Assembly: GCF_002803845.1 (NCBI RefSeq)
Contig: NZ_CP024985.1
Span: 7,575,501-7,639,500, forward strand
Length of the DNA: 64,000 nt
DNA from: Streptomyces lavendulae subsp. lavendulae
Lineage (GTDB): Bacteria; Actinomycetota; Actinomycetes; Streptomycetales; Streptomycetaceae
Reading direction: 5' to 3'
The notes under the pieces are model-generated. The model searched no databases and had not been told where the DNA came from. It was given only the letters and a program-made list of their open reading frames with translations. Shown here piece after piece: positions 7,994 to 16,552 of this stretch (the stretch's first letter is position 1; every line of letters starts with the position of its first letter). Made by a program: the position numbers and the translations under genes.

Positions 7994-9403
7994 ATGACCG
8001 CCTCCAGCCGCAGCGAACACGACCTGCTCGGAGACCGCGACGTCCCCGCCGACGCCTACTGGGGCGTCCACACCCTGCGTGCCACCGAGAACTTCCCCAT
8101 CACCGGAACACCCATCTGCGCCTACCCGCACCTGATCGACGCCCTCGCCGCCGTCAAGGAGGCCGCAGCCGTTGCCAACGCGGAACTCGGCCTGCTGGAG
8201 CCCGCGAAAGCAGCCGTGATCGTCGCCGCCTGCCAGGAGATCCGCGGCGGCGAGCTCCACGACCAGTTCGTCGTCGACGTCATCCAGGGCGGCGCCGGCA
8301 CGTCGACCAACATGAACGCCAACGAGGTCATCGCCAACCGCGCGCTGGAGCTGCTGGGCCACACCAAGGGCGACTACCGGCGCCTGCACCCCAACGAGGA
8401 CGTCAACCTCGGCCAGTCCACCAACGACGTCTACCCGACCGCGGTACGGATAGCGACCGTCTTCGCGGTCCGTGGCCTCCTCGACGCCATGGCCGTCCTC
8501 CAGAGCACCTTCGCCCACAAGGCCGCCGAGTTCCACGACGTGCTGAAGATGGGCCGCACCCAGCTCCAGGACGCCGTGCCGATGACGCTCGGACAGGAGT
8601 TCTCCGCCTTCGCCGTCATGCTCGACGAGGACCGCAGCCGGCTCGCCGAGGCCCTCGGACTGATCCACGAGATCAACCTCGGCGCCACCGCCATCGGCAC
8701 CGGCCTCAACGCCCCGGCCGGATACGCCGAGGCGGCCCGCCGCCACCTCGCCGACATCACCGGCCTGCCCCTGGTCACCGCTCCCGACCTGGTCGAAGCC
8801 ACCCAGGACTGCGGCGCCTTCGTCCAGATGTCCGGCGTCCTCAAGCGCATCGCCGTCAAACTGTCCAAGACCTGCAACGACCTGCGCCTGCTGTCCTCCG
8901 GGCCCCGCGCCGGCCTCGGCGAGATCAACCTGCCTCCGGTCCAGGCGGGCTCAAGCATCATGCCCGGCAAGGTCAACCCCGTGATCCCCGAGGTGGTCAA
9001 CCAGGTCGCCTTCGAGGTCATCGGCAACGACATCACCATCACCATGGCCGCCGAAGCCGGACAGCTGCAGCTCAACGCCTTCGAGCCGATCATCCTGCAC
9101 TCGCTGTCGAAGTCCATCACCCACCTGCGCGCCGCCTGCCTCGCCCTCGCAGAACGATGCGTGAGCGGCATCACCGCCAACACCGAGATGCTGCGCGCCA
9201 CCGTCGAGAACTCCATCGGCCTGGTGACCGCCCTGAACCCGCACATCGGATACACCGCCGCCACCGACATCGCCAAAGAGGCCCTCGCCTCCGGTCGGGG
9301 TGTGGCCGAACTCGTCCTGGAACGGGGCCTGCTGCCGGCCGAGCAACTCACCGCCCTGCTGCGGCCGGAGGTGATCGCGGGAACCGGCCCGGCCCGTACC
9401 TGA
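7994..9403 (+). CDS. aspA: Aspartate ammonia-lyase
   Basis: 469 residues, the standard length. The fumarase/aspartase superfamily signature GSSIMPGKVNP is at about residues 318-328, with TSTNMNANEV near 100 and QSTNDVYPTA near 142 forming the other parts of the composite active site. It converts aspartate to fumarate and ammonia. With the permease and asparaginase it completes a route from external asparagine to the TCA cycle. ATG 7994 follows a purine-rich AGGAAGAGGA site. It could also be read as class II fumarase, but the context and the TSTNMN variant favour aspartase. Confidence 0.93.
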   Translation: MTASSRSEHDLLGDRDVPADAYWGVHTLRATENFPITGTPICAYPHLIDALAAVKEAAAVANAELGLLEPAKAAVIVAACQEIRGGELHDQFVVDVIQGGAGTSTNMNANEVIANRALELLGHTKGDYRRLHPNEDVNLGQSTNDVYPTAVRIATVFAVRGLLDAMAVLQSTFAHKAAEFHDVLKMGRTQLQDAVPMTLGQEFSAFAVMLDEDRSRLAEALGLIHEINLGATAIGTGLNAPAGYAEAARRHLADITGLPLVTAPDLVEATQDCGAFVQMSGVLKRIAVKLSKTCNDLRLLSSGPRAGLGEINLPPVQAGSSIMPGKVNPVIPEVVNQVAFEVIGNDITITMAAEAGQLQLNAFEPIILHSLSKSITHLRAACLALAERCVSGITANTEMLRATVENSIGLVTALNPHIGYTAATDIAKEALASGRGVAELVLERGLLPAEQLTALLRPEVIAGTGPART

Positions 9404-9565
9404 CACCGACCGAGGCGACACACCGCCCCCGCAGCGGTTCCGTACGGATGCCACGGACGGCCGCCGGCCAGCCACCCGGTGCTGGGGCGGGCGGGGCGGC
9501 GGACACCGGACGGCCGGTAAACGTGGACGGCACGCGGGTCCCGGTCCGGCGGCCGGCGGCGGCTT

Positions 9566-9931
9566 TTGGTTTGGCGCTTCCTGCGCCGCCAGGTCCTGAC
9601 CTCCCGCGACGTGCGCGGAGGCCGCTTCACGGATGTCGTCCTGGGTGGTCTCAACCATCAGATCGAGCACCACCTCTTCCCGAGCATGCCCAGCCCGCAC
9701 CTGCGCAGGGCCCGGATCGTCGTCCGCGGGTACTGCGAGGAGCTCGGGGTCGGCTACCCGGAGACCGGCCTGGTCGACTCCTACCGACAGACCCTCGCCA
9801 GCCTCCACGCGGCCGGAGCCCCCCTCGGAACGCCGGAGACCACCTGGGCTTCGCGGGCGGGCGCCGGCCTGAAGGGGGGCAGTCTGGGTGGACCGACCGT
9901 GGACGGCGCCCGGGCGACAGCGGTCCGGTGA
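9566..9931 (+). pseudogene. Fatty acid desaturase C-terminal fragment
   Basis: The translation FLRRQVLTSRDVRGG followed by GGLNHQIEHHLFPSMP is the C-terminal part of membrane acyl-lipid desaturases; QIEHH is the third histidine box. The conserved tail (RGYCEELGVGYPETGLVDSYRQTLASLH) follows. The first two histidine boxes and all membrane segments, about 230 residues, are missing upstream, where only GC-rich non-coding sequence (9404-9565) is seen. The fragment is therefore a truncated relic. The last 30 codons are unlike the family and probably run past the original end. Confidence 0.8.
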
Positions 9932-9991
9932 AGATCACCCGTTTGGACGTGAAGGGGTGCCAATGCGCTTCGTGCGGCAGAGGCTGGGCCC

Positions 9992-10162
9992 ATGGCCGCC
10001 GAGCTGATCATCCACCCGCCCGACCGGCACGGCCGGCGACGAGTCGGCCAGGAACCGTTTCCCGGCCCTCCCTCCCTGTTCTGCCCGCTGTGCGGAGCAT
10101 GCGGCCCCCCGTCTTGGGCCCGGCCGCGCCGGGAACGGGCTGAGCGGGGGACCCCGGGCTGA
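9992..10162 (+). CDS. Small protein or remnant, 56 aa
   Basis: ATG 9992 opens a short frame beginning MAAELIIHPPDRHGRRRVG. This resembles, from memory, the N-terminus of a widespread small Streptomyces protein of unknown function that begins with an (A)ELIIHPP-type stretch and continues with a hydrophilic strand-rich domain. Here the later residues are Pro/Arg-rich with a CPLCGACG cluster and do not look like that family, so the gene is probably frameshifted or truncated. It lies between the desaturase relic and the ligase gene, in the same decayed neighbourhood. Confidence 0.3.
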   Translation: MAAELIIHPPDRHGRRRVGQEPFPGPPSLFCPLCGACGPPSWARPRRERAERGTPG

Positions 10163-10198
10163 CTGTGGACGGCCGTGCGGCAACCAGAGGAGCAGAAG

Positions 10199-11479
10199 GT
10201 GACGGAGACGGGCCCGATCGTTGTGTTCGCGAACTTCCTCTCGGACCTGGCGGTGGATCTCGACGAGGGGCAGATCCTGACGACGTGGGCCCAGCAAGCG
10301 CCGCGGAAGGCGTGGCTGCTGCGGCCGGGGGACGTCTTCGTCACTCCCGTGCGGTTGAGCCGGGAGTTCTTGCGGTACGTGTACAGCCTGACGGGGGTGC
10401 CCCCGGAATCGGCGGCGGTGATCGAGGTGCCTCCCGCCGGAGCCGTTCCGCTGGCGCAGGCGGTGCGCGAGGCCGGTCTCGTCGAGCGGGTCCGGGCTCT
10501 CGCCGGCGACCGGGGTGCGGCGCTGCTGCCGACGGCGTTGGACGCGTCGGCGATCGCGTTCGCCCGGGACATCGGCATCGACGTCCACCCGTATCCCACG
10601 GTCGAGGCCGCAGAGGCCGCCCTGAAGACGACCATGGCGCTCAACACGAAGACCGGCTTCCGCGAAACGGCCGAGCAACTGGGTATGCGGCTGCCGACGG
10701 GGCGGATGTGCCGGCGCCCGGAGGTCGAAGGTGTGGCGCGCGACCTCCTGCGGGACCACGAGCGTGTCGTGGTGAAGCCCGACCGCTCGGCCGGAGGGCA
10801 CGGGATGCGCTTCGTGGCCCGCGACGACCTGCGGAGTGGGGTGGGCCTGCCGCTTGATACGGTCGGTGGGCCGGAGGGCCTGTGGGTGGTGGAGGAGCAT
10901 CTCGACGTGGCCGAGTCGGTCAGTGTCCAGGTGGAGGTCTCCACCTCCGGGACGCGCGCGCTCTTCAGCGGAGCGATGCGCACGGTTCAGGGTTCTTTCA
11001 CGGGATACGCCTCTCCGCTGCCGCCGTCCTGCGCGCACGTGGCCGGCGAGCTGGAGGAGTGGGGGACGGCCCTGGGCCGCCACCTGGCCGACCACGGCTA
11101 CGCCGGGCCCTTCGGGCTCGACGCGCTGGTGGACACGGACGGTGTGGCGTACGCGAGTGAAAGCAACATCCGCCGTACGGCCACCACCACACCGCACGCC
11201 ATGGTCGCCCGGCTGACCGCGGGATCGGCCAACGCCCACCCGGCATGGTCGGTGTCGAAGGGCTGGACCCGGGCTCCGATGGACTTCGACGGGGCGCTTG
11301 CCCGGCTGCGCGCCTCCCGCCTCGCCTTCGACCCGGATCGCGGCGAGGGCGCGGTCCTCTACGCTGACGCACCGCCTGACGGCCGCTCCTGGCGGTATGT
11401 GCTGATTGCCCGGAGCGCCGGGGACGTCGGGGAGCAGGAAACCGCCTTGGCCGAGGTCCTCGAATTCGAGGGTGGCTGA
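10199..11479 (+). CDS. preATP-grasp peptide ligase, PGM1-like
   Basis: 426 residues from GTG 10199, which has GAGGAG 8 nt upstream. The N-terminal 120 residues (VVFANFLSDLAVDL onward) look like the preATP-grasp domain of PGM1, the pheganomycin ligase. The central ATP-grasp fold shows the phosphate-binding VVVKPDRSAGGHGM, the adenine-side hinge LWVVEEHLDV, and the metal-binding end GLDALVD with YASESNIRRT. The last 60 residues match a PGM1-type C-terminal domain. Such ligases join a carboxylate to an amine using ATP. No precursor-peptide gene or partner biosynthetic gene is obvious next to it; the only neighbour is a 146-residue helical protein downstream. Confidence 0.75.
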   Translation: MTETGPIVVFANFLSDLAVDLDEGQILTTWAQQAPRKAWLLRPGDVFVTPVRLSREFLRYVYSLTGVPPESAAVIEVPPAGAVPLAQAVREAGLVERVRALAGDRGAALLPTALDASAIAFARDIGIDVHPYPTVEAAEAALKTTMALNTKTGFRETAEQLGMRLPTGRMCRRPEVEGVARDLLRDHERVVVKPDRSAGGHGMRFVARDDLRSGVGLPLDTVGGPEGLWVVEEHLDVAESVSVQVEVSTSGTRALFSGAMRTVQGSFTGYASPLPPSCAHVAGELEEWGTALGRHLADHGYAGPFGLDALVDTDGVAYASESNIRRTATTTPHAMVARLTAGSANAHPAWSVSKGWTRAPMDFDGALARLRASRLAFDPDRGEGAVLYADAPPDGRSWRYVLIARSAGDVGEQETALAEVLEFEGG

Positions 11480-11582
11480 CGCCGCCACGTAGGTGCCGAG
11501 CTCTTCGTGGTAGCGGGTGTCGCCGAGGTCCGCTTCGGCGGAGCCACGTCGAAGCCGATGCATCCGGGGAGACTTTCTTACG

Positions 11583-11607
11583 CCGGTTGGCTCAATCGCC
11601 CAACCGG
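11583..11607 (+). repeat. Hairpin between ligase gene and 146-aa gene
   Basis: Perfect 8-bp inverted repeat CCGGTTGG / CCAACCGG with a 9-nt loop, 103 bp after the ligase stop and 29 bp before the next start. It could end transcription of the ligase or be a regulatory element in the leader of the following gene. Confidence 0.45.
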
Positions 11608-11635
11608 GGGGCGTCCTTCGGGCAGAACATCCTCC

Positions 11636-12076
11636 ATGGACAGCAATCAGGAGATGGATCCGGCACACCAGGTTCCGGACGGCGTCGACGAGAAGACGGT
11701 GCGTGCCCTGGGCGCGCTTTCGAAGGCGCTGGAAACCACGGAGCGGGCTCGTGGCCACCTCTACGGGTTCCATCAGCTGACCGGGACGGCGGACTTCGAG
11801 CTCGGCGACGCGGTGCGGCTCTTGCGGGAGGCGGGCTACGAGGAGCAGGCTAACCTGGTCGAGCGCGAGATCGTGGGCCGCAACGTCATCCCGGGTCACT
11901 GGACGTTCCAGATCATCGAGGCCTACAACTCCACCTACTACCAGCCCTTCGCCGCGGTGGAACGCGCCATCGTCGACGAGGTGGCCGGCGGGCGCGACCA
12001 TCTCCTGGAGGCCCGCCTCAAAACGATTCGCCGCACCCCCCACCATCCTGACCACGCCGCAACGCCCCCCTCCTGA
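11636..12076 (+). CDS. Conserved hypothetical helical protein, 146 aa
   Basis: ATG 11636. A mostly alpha-helical protein with a charged N-terminus and a conserved-looking core: LTGTADFELGDAVRLLREAG, then EREIVGRNVIPGHWTFQII and EAYNSTYYQPF. I recall similar actinobacterial proteins annotated only as hypothetical. No membrane segment, signal peptide or metal motif. The helix-loop-helix layout, with one His and several Glu, suggests a small helical bundle. It follows the PGM1-like ligase by 156 bp with a hairpin between them, so co-expression is uncertain. Confidence 0.7.
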   Translation: MDSNQEMDPAHQVPDGVDEKTVRALGALSKALETTERARGHLYGFHQLTGTADFELGDAVRLLREAGYEEQANLVEREIVGRNVIPGHWTFQIIEAYNSTYYQPFAAVERAIVDEVAGGRDHLLEARLKTIRRTPHHPDHAATPPS

Positions 12077-12175
12077 ATCAGGGCGCGGCTTGGGGAAGGC
12101 TCGGGGGAGGCCTACCGGAGACCGGCTCCGAGCGGTCCTCATCGAAGGGGACGGAGCGGGCGCGTAAGGGGCCCC

Positions 12176-12721
12176 TCACGTTGCGGCGTGCGCTCCGACG
12201 GCCTGCCGGTAGGCCACGTGCCCGCCCAGCGCACCGCTGACGGCCACGGCAGCCATCCCGCCCAGGGCCCACAGCCGGCCCTTCGCCGAGTGGCCGCGAA
12301 GCCGTGCGGTCAGGGACGCGGTGTAGCAGGCCACCGCAGCGACGTTGGAGGCTGCGTGGGCCAGGCCGACCCGGGCCTGCTCGGGCGGCAGGTCTGCCCA
12401 GTCCGCCCAGCCGGCGACCGCTGCCGGGGCGACGCCGGCCAGTCCGACGGCGGTCAGGGTGCTCGCCGCGTGGTGTGTCCCGGGCACGAAGTCCAGCACC
12501 GAGGCCGACAGCCAGCATCCGATGGGCACCTGCACGAGCACGGGGTGTACGGGGTGGCCCAGAGGTCTGCCGCGCAGCAGATCGCGCATGCCGCCCAGGG
12601 GGAGTGAACGGATACCCCGCTGCAGCAGCCTGATGGCCGGATCGGCCACCGTGGTCCGTTCGATCCGGTCGAGGGTCTTCAGCCAGCATGCCGAGGCAGT
12701 GTCGAGGGTGGTTGAGTTCAT
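12176..12721 (-). CDS. DUF2231-like membrane protein
   Basis: 181 residues. The motif GHPVHPVLVQVPIGCWLSA (about 55-73) is the hallmark of the DUF2231 family: two closely spaced His residues at the start of a transmembrane helix. Three further hydrophobic segments follow (around residues 85-105, 118-138 and 148-168). Family members are small four-helix inner-membrane proteins of unknown function, some linked to haem or redox systems. ATG 12721. It is transcribed towards the 146-aa gene; a short self-complementary AGGGGCCCCT (12166-12175) lies between the convergent ends. Confidence 0.75.
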   Translation of the reverse strand: MNSTTLDTASACWLKTLDRIERTTVADPAIRLLQRGIRSLPLGGMRDLLRGRPLGHPVHPVLVQVPIGCWLSASVLDFVPGTHHAASTLTAVGLAGVAPAAVAGWADWADLPPEQARVGLAHAASNVAAVACYTASLTARLRGHSAKGRLWALGGMAAVAVSGALGGHVAYRQAVGAHAAT

Positions 12722-13088
12722 ACACGACGCCTACCCGCTGTCACGCCGCCATCCCGCTCTGGGGCCGACTGCACCCGAACGACAGGCCCGCCGAGGTGGG
12801 AGGCCGCGGTCTTCACCGCCGTCCTGCTGCGCCGGGCCGCGCAGAGCTCTCGCTCGTGGGGGCGCGGGTTGAGGCGGTGCCGGGGCAAGCGCAGATTTTG
12901 AATCCTCAATCATTCTCGCGTCCGCTGGTTCAGGCCGGCGTACGAACTCAGGAATGTCGGCGCTGTTTTTGGTCTGATCCTCCGAAGACCGACGCTCTTC
13001 CGGATGGGACGCATGGGTCAGGGCAGGCGCCGTACCTCAAGCAACCGCTGTGGCTCGCCCGGCGAACCGCGGTGAGACCGGAGGTACG
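12722..13088. other. Intergenic 367 bp, divergent, no gene seen
   Basis: Lies between the start of the DUF2231 gene and the start of the methyltransferase gene. It should hold both promoters. The centre (about 12890-12990) is less GC-rich than its surroundings (TTTTGAATCCTCAATCATT and GTTTTTGG), as expected for promoters, but I could not assign a clear -35/-10 pair. No RNA gene recognised. Confidence 0.4.
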
Positions 13089-13775
13089 GTGCCCAGTACT
13101 GCTCTTTCCTTGACCACGCTGCCCGGCGGCCTGGTGGCCCTGCCGGGCGTCTACCAGCCGCAGGCGGACACCAGGCTGCTCGCCGCGGCACTCGCCCAGG
13201 AGGACCTCGGGTCCCGTACCGAGGCTTTGGAGATCGGTACGGGCACCGGTGCCCTTGCCCTGCATGCCGCGACCAGGGGCGCCCGGGTCACAGCGGTCGA
13301 CGTGTCCTGGCCCGCGGTGGCCACAGCCCGGCTGAACGCCTGGCTGCACCGTCTTCCGCTGCGCGTCCTGCACGGGGATTTCGAGGCACGCACCGCGGGG
13401 CGGCACTTCGACGTCGTCTTCTCGAACCCCCCGTACGTCCCTGCGCCGGACGACCGACTGCCGTCGCGCGGGCCGGAACGGGCCTGGGACGCCGGACTCG
13501 ACGGGCGCGCCGTCATCGACCGGATCTGCGTGGACGCTCCTTCCCTGCTGCGGCCCGGTGGAGTCCTGCTGATGGTGCACTCGGGGATGTGCGGTGCCGA
13601 GAAGACCCTCGACCGGCTGGCGGGGGCAGGGCTGGCGGCCGAAGTCACGGCGACGGCATCCGTGCCGTGGGGCCCAGTCCTGCGGTCGAGACGGTCCTGG
13701 CTGGAACAGCAGGGCCTGGCGGCCGAAGCCGAGGAGCGGGAAGAGCTGGTGGTCATCCGTGCCCAGTGCCCCTGA
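13089..13775 (+). CDS. SAM-dependent methyltransferase, HemK/PrmC-like N5-glutamine type
   Basis: 228 residues from GTG 13089, with GGAGG 4 nt upstream. Motif I is ALEIGTGTGALAL (about 42-54). The motif IV sequence VVFSNPPYVP (about 108-117), NPPY, is diagnostic of methyltransferases acting on a planar amide or amine nitrogen, such as the HemK/PrmC and HemK2/MTQ2 groups. It lacks the N-terminal domain PrmC uses to bind release factors, and so resembles the short HemK2-like enzymes. The CDGSH gene begins inside its last codons (17-bp overlap), so it is the first gene of a three-gene coupled unit. Substrate unknown. Confidence 0.85.
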   Translation: MPSTALSLTTLPGGLVALPGVYQPQADTRLLAAALAQEDLGSRTEALEIGTGTGALALHAATRGARVTAVDVSWPAVATARLNAWLHRLPLRVLHGDFEARTAGRHFDVVFSNPPYVPAPDDRLPSRGPERAWDAGLDGRAVIDRICVDAPSLLRPGGVLLMVHSGMCGAEKTLDRLAGAGLAAEVTATASVPWGPVLRSRRSWLEQQGLAAEAEEREELVVIRAQCP

Positions 13776-14016
13776 CCCTGCCCGGCGCCAGGTCCCCGTC
13801 ACCGCGGACGCCCGCCGGGTGACCGTCGAACCGCAGGGCCCGGTGCTGGTCGAGGGCCCCGTGGAGGTCGTCCTCGACGACGGGACGGTGGCCCGGTCCG
13901 ACCGCTTCGTGGTCGCGCTGTGCACCTGCCGCCGCAGTCGCACGTACCCCTGGTGCGACACCAGCCACCGACGCCGCGCGAGAACCGCGCCGCCGCCCGA
14001 GGACAGGAACCCGTGA
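13759..14016 (+). CDS. CDGSH iron-sulfur domain protein
   Basis: 85 residues from GTG 13759, overlapping the methyltransferase end by 17 bp. Near residue 57 is CTCRRSRTYPWCDTSH, which fits the C-x-C-x2-S/T-x3-P-x-C-D-x2-H pattern of the CDGSH 2Fe-2S cluster (three Cys and one His). Upstream is the small strand-rich part GPVLVEGPVEVVLDDGTV typical of bacterial CDGSH proteins. A single-cluster soluble protein, probably an electron or cluster carrier. Its stop overlaps the start of the next gene by one base (TGATG), implying it serves that diiron- or haem-oxygenase-fold enzyme. Confidence 0.9.
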   Translation: MPSAPDPARRQVPVTADARRVTVEPQGPVLVEGPVEVVLDDGTVARSDRFVVALCTCRRSRTYPWCDTSHRRRARTAPPPEDRNP

Positions 14017-15059
14017 TGACCCCTCCCAGCCCGACCAACACCGCCACCGCCACGGCAGGCACCGCCGCCGGCCCGCGCCTCGTCGAGGGCCGGGGCGATC
14101 TGTCGGCCGCTGTGTCGCGCGCCTTGCGATCGGGCACGCCGCCGGTGTACGCGCCCGCGGCGGTCCTGAAGGCGGACCCGTGGGGCGAGGACCTGCAGCT
14201 CGCACTCCATCTGCTGTACGAACTGCACTACCGCGGCTTCGATGGCGTGGACGGCGAACGCGAATGGGATCCGGACCTGCTGCGGCTGCGCCAGGCCCTG
14301 GAAGCCCGCTTCCTGCACGCCCTGCGCACCGAGCTGTCCGACGCGCCCCGGTCGGTCGACGAGGCCTTCGCCCCGCTGCTCGTCGAGCCCGTCGACCTCT
14401 CCGACAGCCTCAGCCACCACCTGGCGACCGAGGGCGAGCTGTGGCAGTTGCGCGAGTACGCGGCCCTGCGCTCCCTCTACCACCTCAAGGAGGCCGACCC
14501 GCACGTCTGGGTGATCCCGCGGCTCACCGGGCGGGCCAAAGCCGCGATGGTGGCCATCGAGTACGACGAGTTCGGCGCCGGCCGTGCGGACCGCATCCAC
14601 GCCGGGCTCTTCGCGGAGCTGATGAACGACCTCGGACTGGACCCGGCGTACGGCCGCTACCTCGACCAGGCCCCGGCGGCGCTGCTCGCGACCGTGAACC
14701 TGATGTCCCTCTTCGGACTGCACCGGGCCCTGCGCGGCGCGCTCGTCGGCCACTTCGCGTGCGTCGAGGTCACCTCGTCGCCGGGGTCCCGCCGCCTGGC
14801 CAGGGCGATGCGGCGCTGCGGAGCGGGCCCCGCGGCCGAACACTTCTACGCCGAGCACGTCGAGGCCGACGCCGTCCACGAACAGGTGGTGCGCCACGAG
14901 GTCATCGGAGGCCTCCTCGCGGACGAACCGGATCTGGAGGGGGACATCGCGTTCGGCTGCGCGGCGACCATCCTGGTCGAGGACCGGCTCGCGGCCCACA
15001 TCAGCGGAGCCTGGGAACGGGGCAGCAGCGCCTTGCGCACGGCCCTGCCGGAGCACTGA
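14016..15059 (+). CDS. Iron-containing redox enzyme family (haem-oxygenase-like fold)
   Basis: 347 residues from ATG 14016 (GTG 14013 is also in frame); GAGGACAGG precedes it. Helical, with the family landmarks LREYAALRSLYHLKEADPH, AAMVAIEYDEFGAGRADRIH and, near the C-terminus, EHFYAEHVEADAVHE. The Glu and His in these helices (E-x-D-E-F and E-H-x-x-x-D-x-x-H) suit a non-haem diiron site of the haem-oxygenase-like oxidase fold. It is overlapped by the CDGSH gene upstream, which could supply electrons. The reaction is unknown. The same three-gene arrangement is, from memory, common in Streptomyces. Confidence 0.8.
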   Translation: MTPPSPTNTATATAGTAAGPRLVEGRGDLSAAVSRALRSGTPPVYAPAAVLKADPWGEDLQLALHLLYELHYRGFDGVDGEREWDPDLLRLRQALEARFLHALRTELSDAPRSVDEAFAPLLVEPVDLSDSLSHHLATEGELWQLREYAALRSLYHLKEADPHVWVIPRLTGRAKAAMVAIEYDEFGAGRADRIHAGLFAELMNDLGLDPAYGRYLDQAPAALLATVNLMSLFGLHRALRGALVGHFACVEVTSSPGSRRLARAMRRCGAGPAAEHFYAEHVEADAVHEQVVRHEVIGGLLADEPDLEGDIAFGCAATILVEDRLAAHISGAWERGSSALRTALPEH

Positions 15060-15236
15060 AACCCGGCACGGGCGGCGCGTCGGGCTCAGGCCCGGGGGAT
15101 CCGGCGATGGGCCCGCACCGGCGGCCCTGCTTGAGTACCCGGACTTGTCCGGCGACGAGTCGGGAGGGGCCCACGGTGGGTGGGAGCCCTTCGGGCCGCT
15201 GCCGAAGCCTGTGCTCGCCCCCCCGAGAAGCGGACC

Positions 15237-16316
15237 TCAAGCGGCGTCGGTCCTGGGGAAGACGTATTCGTCGAGGAGCAGCCCGATGCCGGCGGCCGCA
15301 GGGATGGCGACGAGGGCGCCGATGATGCCGAGCAGAGCGCCCCCGACCAGGACGGCCAAGACGGTGACCAGGGGGTGGACGGCTACGGCGAACTTCATGG
15401 CCCGGGGCACGATGAAGTAGTCCTCGGCAAGGCGGAACACCACGTAGAAGACCGCGGTCGCCAACGCGAGGCCGAGCGATACCGACAGGGCGACGAGGCT
15501 GACGAGGATACCGGCCACAGTGGCGCCGACGACGGGGATCAGATCCATCACCGCCACGAAGACACCCAGCGCCGCACCGTAGGGGACGCCGGTGATCGCA
15601 CACCAGGCGAAAGTCGCGATCCCCGCGATCGCTGACGTGGCCAGATTTCCCAGCATGAAGCGCCCGATCCGGTTCATGATCTCTTCCGCTACACCCTGGG
15701 TGTGTTCACGGCGTGTCCGGGCGACGAAGCGGTAGCAGAACCGTTTGATCGCCGGCAGTCCTGCCATGCAGTAGAGCGTCACCGTGACCACGATCACCGC
15801 CGCGACGATGGTGCTCAGAACGATTTGTCCGGCCCCGAGCAGGCCACCGGCCAGACCGGAGATACCTCCACTGGAACTGACCTGCTGCTGGACCTTCTCC
15901 ACAAAGTGGAAGCGATCCTCGAAGCGTCCGATTGCCGAGCGGCGATCGTGCATTTGCCGAAGCCAACCCGGAACCGCGTCCATCAGTGCGCCGACCTCCC
16001 TGGTCACAGGCGGAATGACCAGCAGCAGAATCGCACCGAGAACGACGAGGAACCCCAACAGCACGATCAGCACGGCCCAGCCGCGGCGCAGACCCCGATG
16101 CGTGAGCCCCACCACCAGGGGCTCCAGACTGATCGCGACGAAGACCGCCAGCAGCAGGAGCGTGAGCATCGAGCTGACCCGCAGAACGGTCTGGACAGCC
16201 AGCCACCCGAGAGTTGCACCCAGTCCGATCGAAAAGCCAAGGGCGACCCGCGACCTTTGACGCCCACGCCGCGTGCCCGCTCGTCGGGAACCACGTCCTG
16301 CACTACCTGCTCCCAC
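15237..16316 (-). CDS. AI-2E family transporter
   Basis: 359 residues. The layout is that of the AI-2E (PerM/YdiK/TqsA) family: a pair of N-terminal transmembrane segments, a periplasmic amphipathic stretch (about 115-150), then six more hydrophobic segments. The core GVPYGAALGVFVAVMDLIPVVGATVA and the late ALVAIPAAAGIGLLL are family signatures. The Arg-rich N-terminus (about 22 residues) is cytoplasmic. Family members export small molecules or act as Na+/H+ antiporters; the cargo cannot be told from sequence. Only GC-rich non-coding sequence (15060-15236) separates it from the convergent operon. Confidence 0.88.
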   Translation of the reverse strand: MGAGSAGRGSRRAGTRRGRQRSRVALGFSIGLGATLGWLAVQTVLRVSSMLTLLLLAVFVAISLEPLVVGLTHRGLRRGWAVLIVLLGFLVVLGAILLLVIPPVTREVGALMDAVPGWLRQMHDRRSAIGRFEDRFHFVEKVQQQVSSSGGISGLAGGLLGAGQIVLSTIVAAVIVVTVTLYCMAGLPAIKRFCYRFVARTRREHTQGVAEEIMNRIGRFMLGNLATSAIAGIATFAWCAITGVPYGAALGVFVAVMDLIPVVGATVAGILVSLVALSVSLGLALATAVFYVVFRLAEDYFIVPRAMKFAVAVHPLVTVLAVLVGGALLGIIGALVAIPAAAGIGLLLDEYVFPRTDAA

Positions 16317-16552
16317 GCATGCGCTCCCTTTTCGCCGCCTGGTAAGCCTCCCGTTCGGACCCGCGGCCTTCGAGAGGATCCGGCTTCCATGGCGGCACAG
16401 GTCTACCGTCCAGGAGGAATCCAGGTGCCGCCGTCGGCGAGCTTCTCACCGGAGGCCGGCGTTTCCAGCGGAAGCGCCCAGCCGCGTACGGATGAAAGTG
16501 CAAGGTGGCGGGACAGCGACTGGTGTCCGGCGGGCGGGCCAGGAGCCACTCC

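Noticed and set aside
11400-11565. Minus-strand short frame with GDTRYHEELGTYVAAS near 11.5 kb
   Set aside because: It reads somewhat like a protein but overlaps the 3' end of the ligase gene in antisense, and no ribosome binding site or family was recognised.
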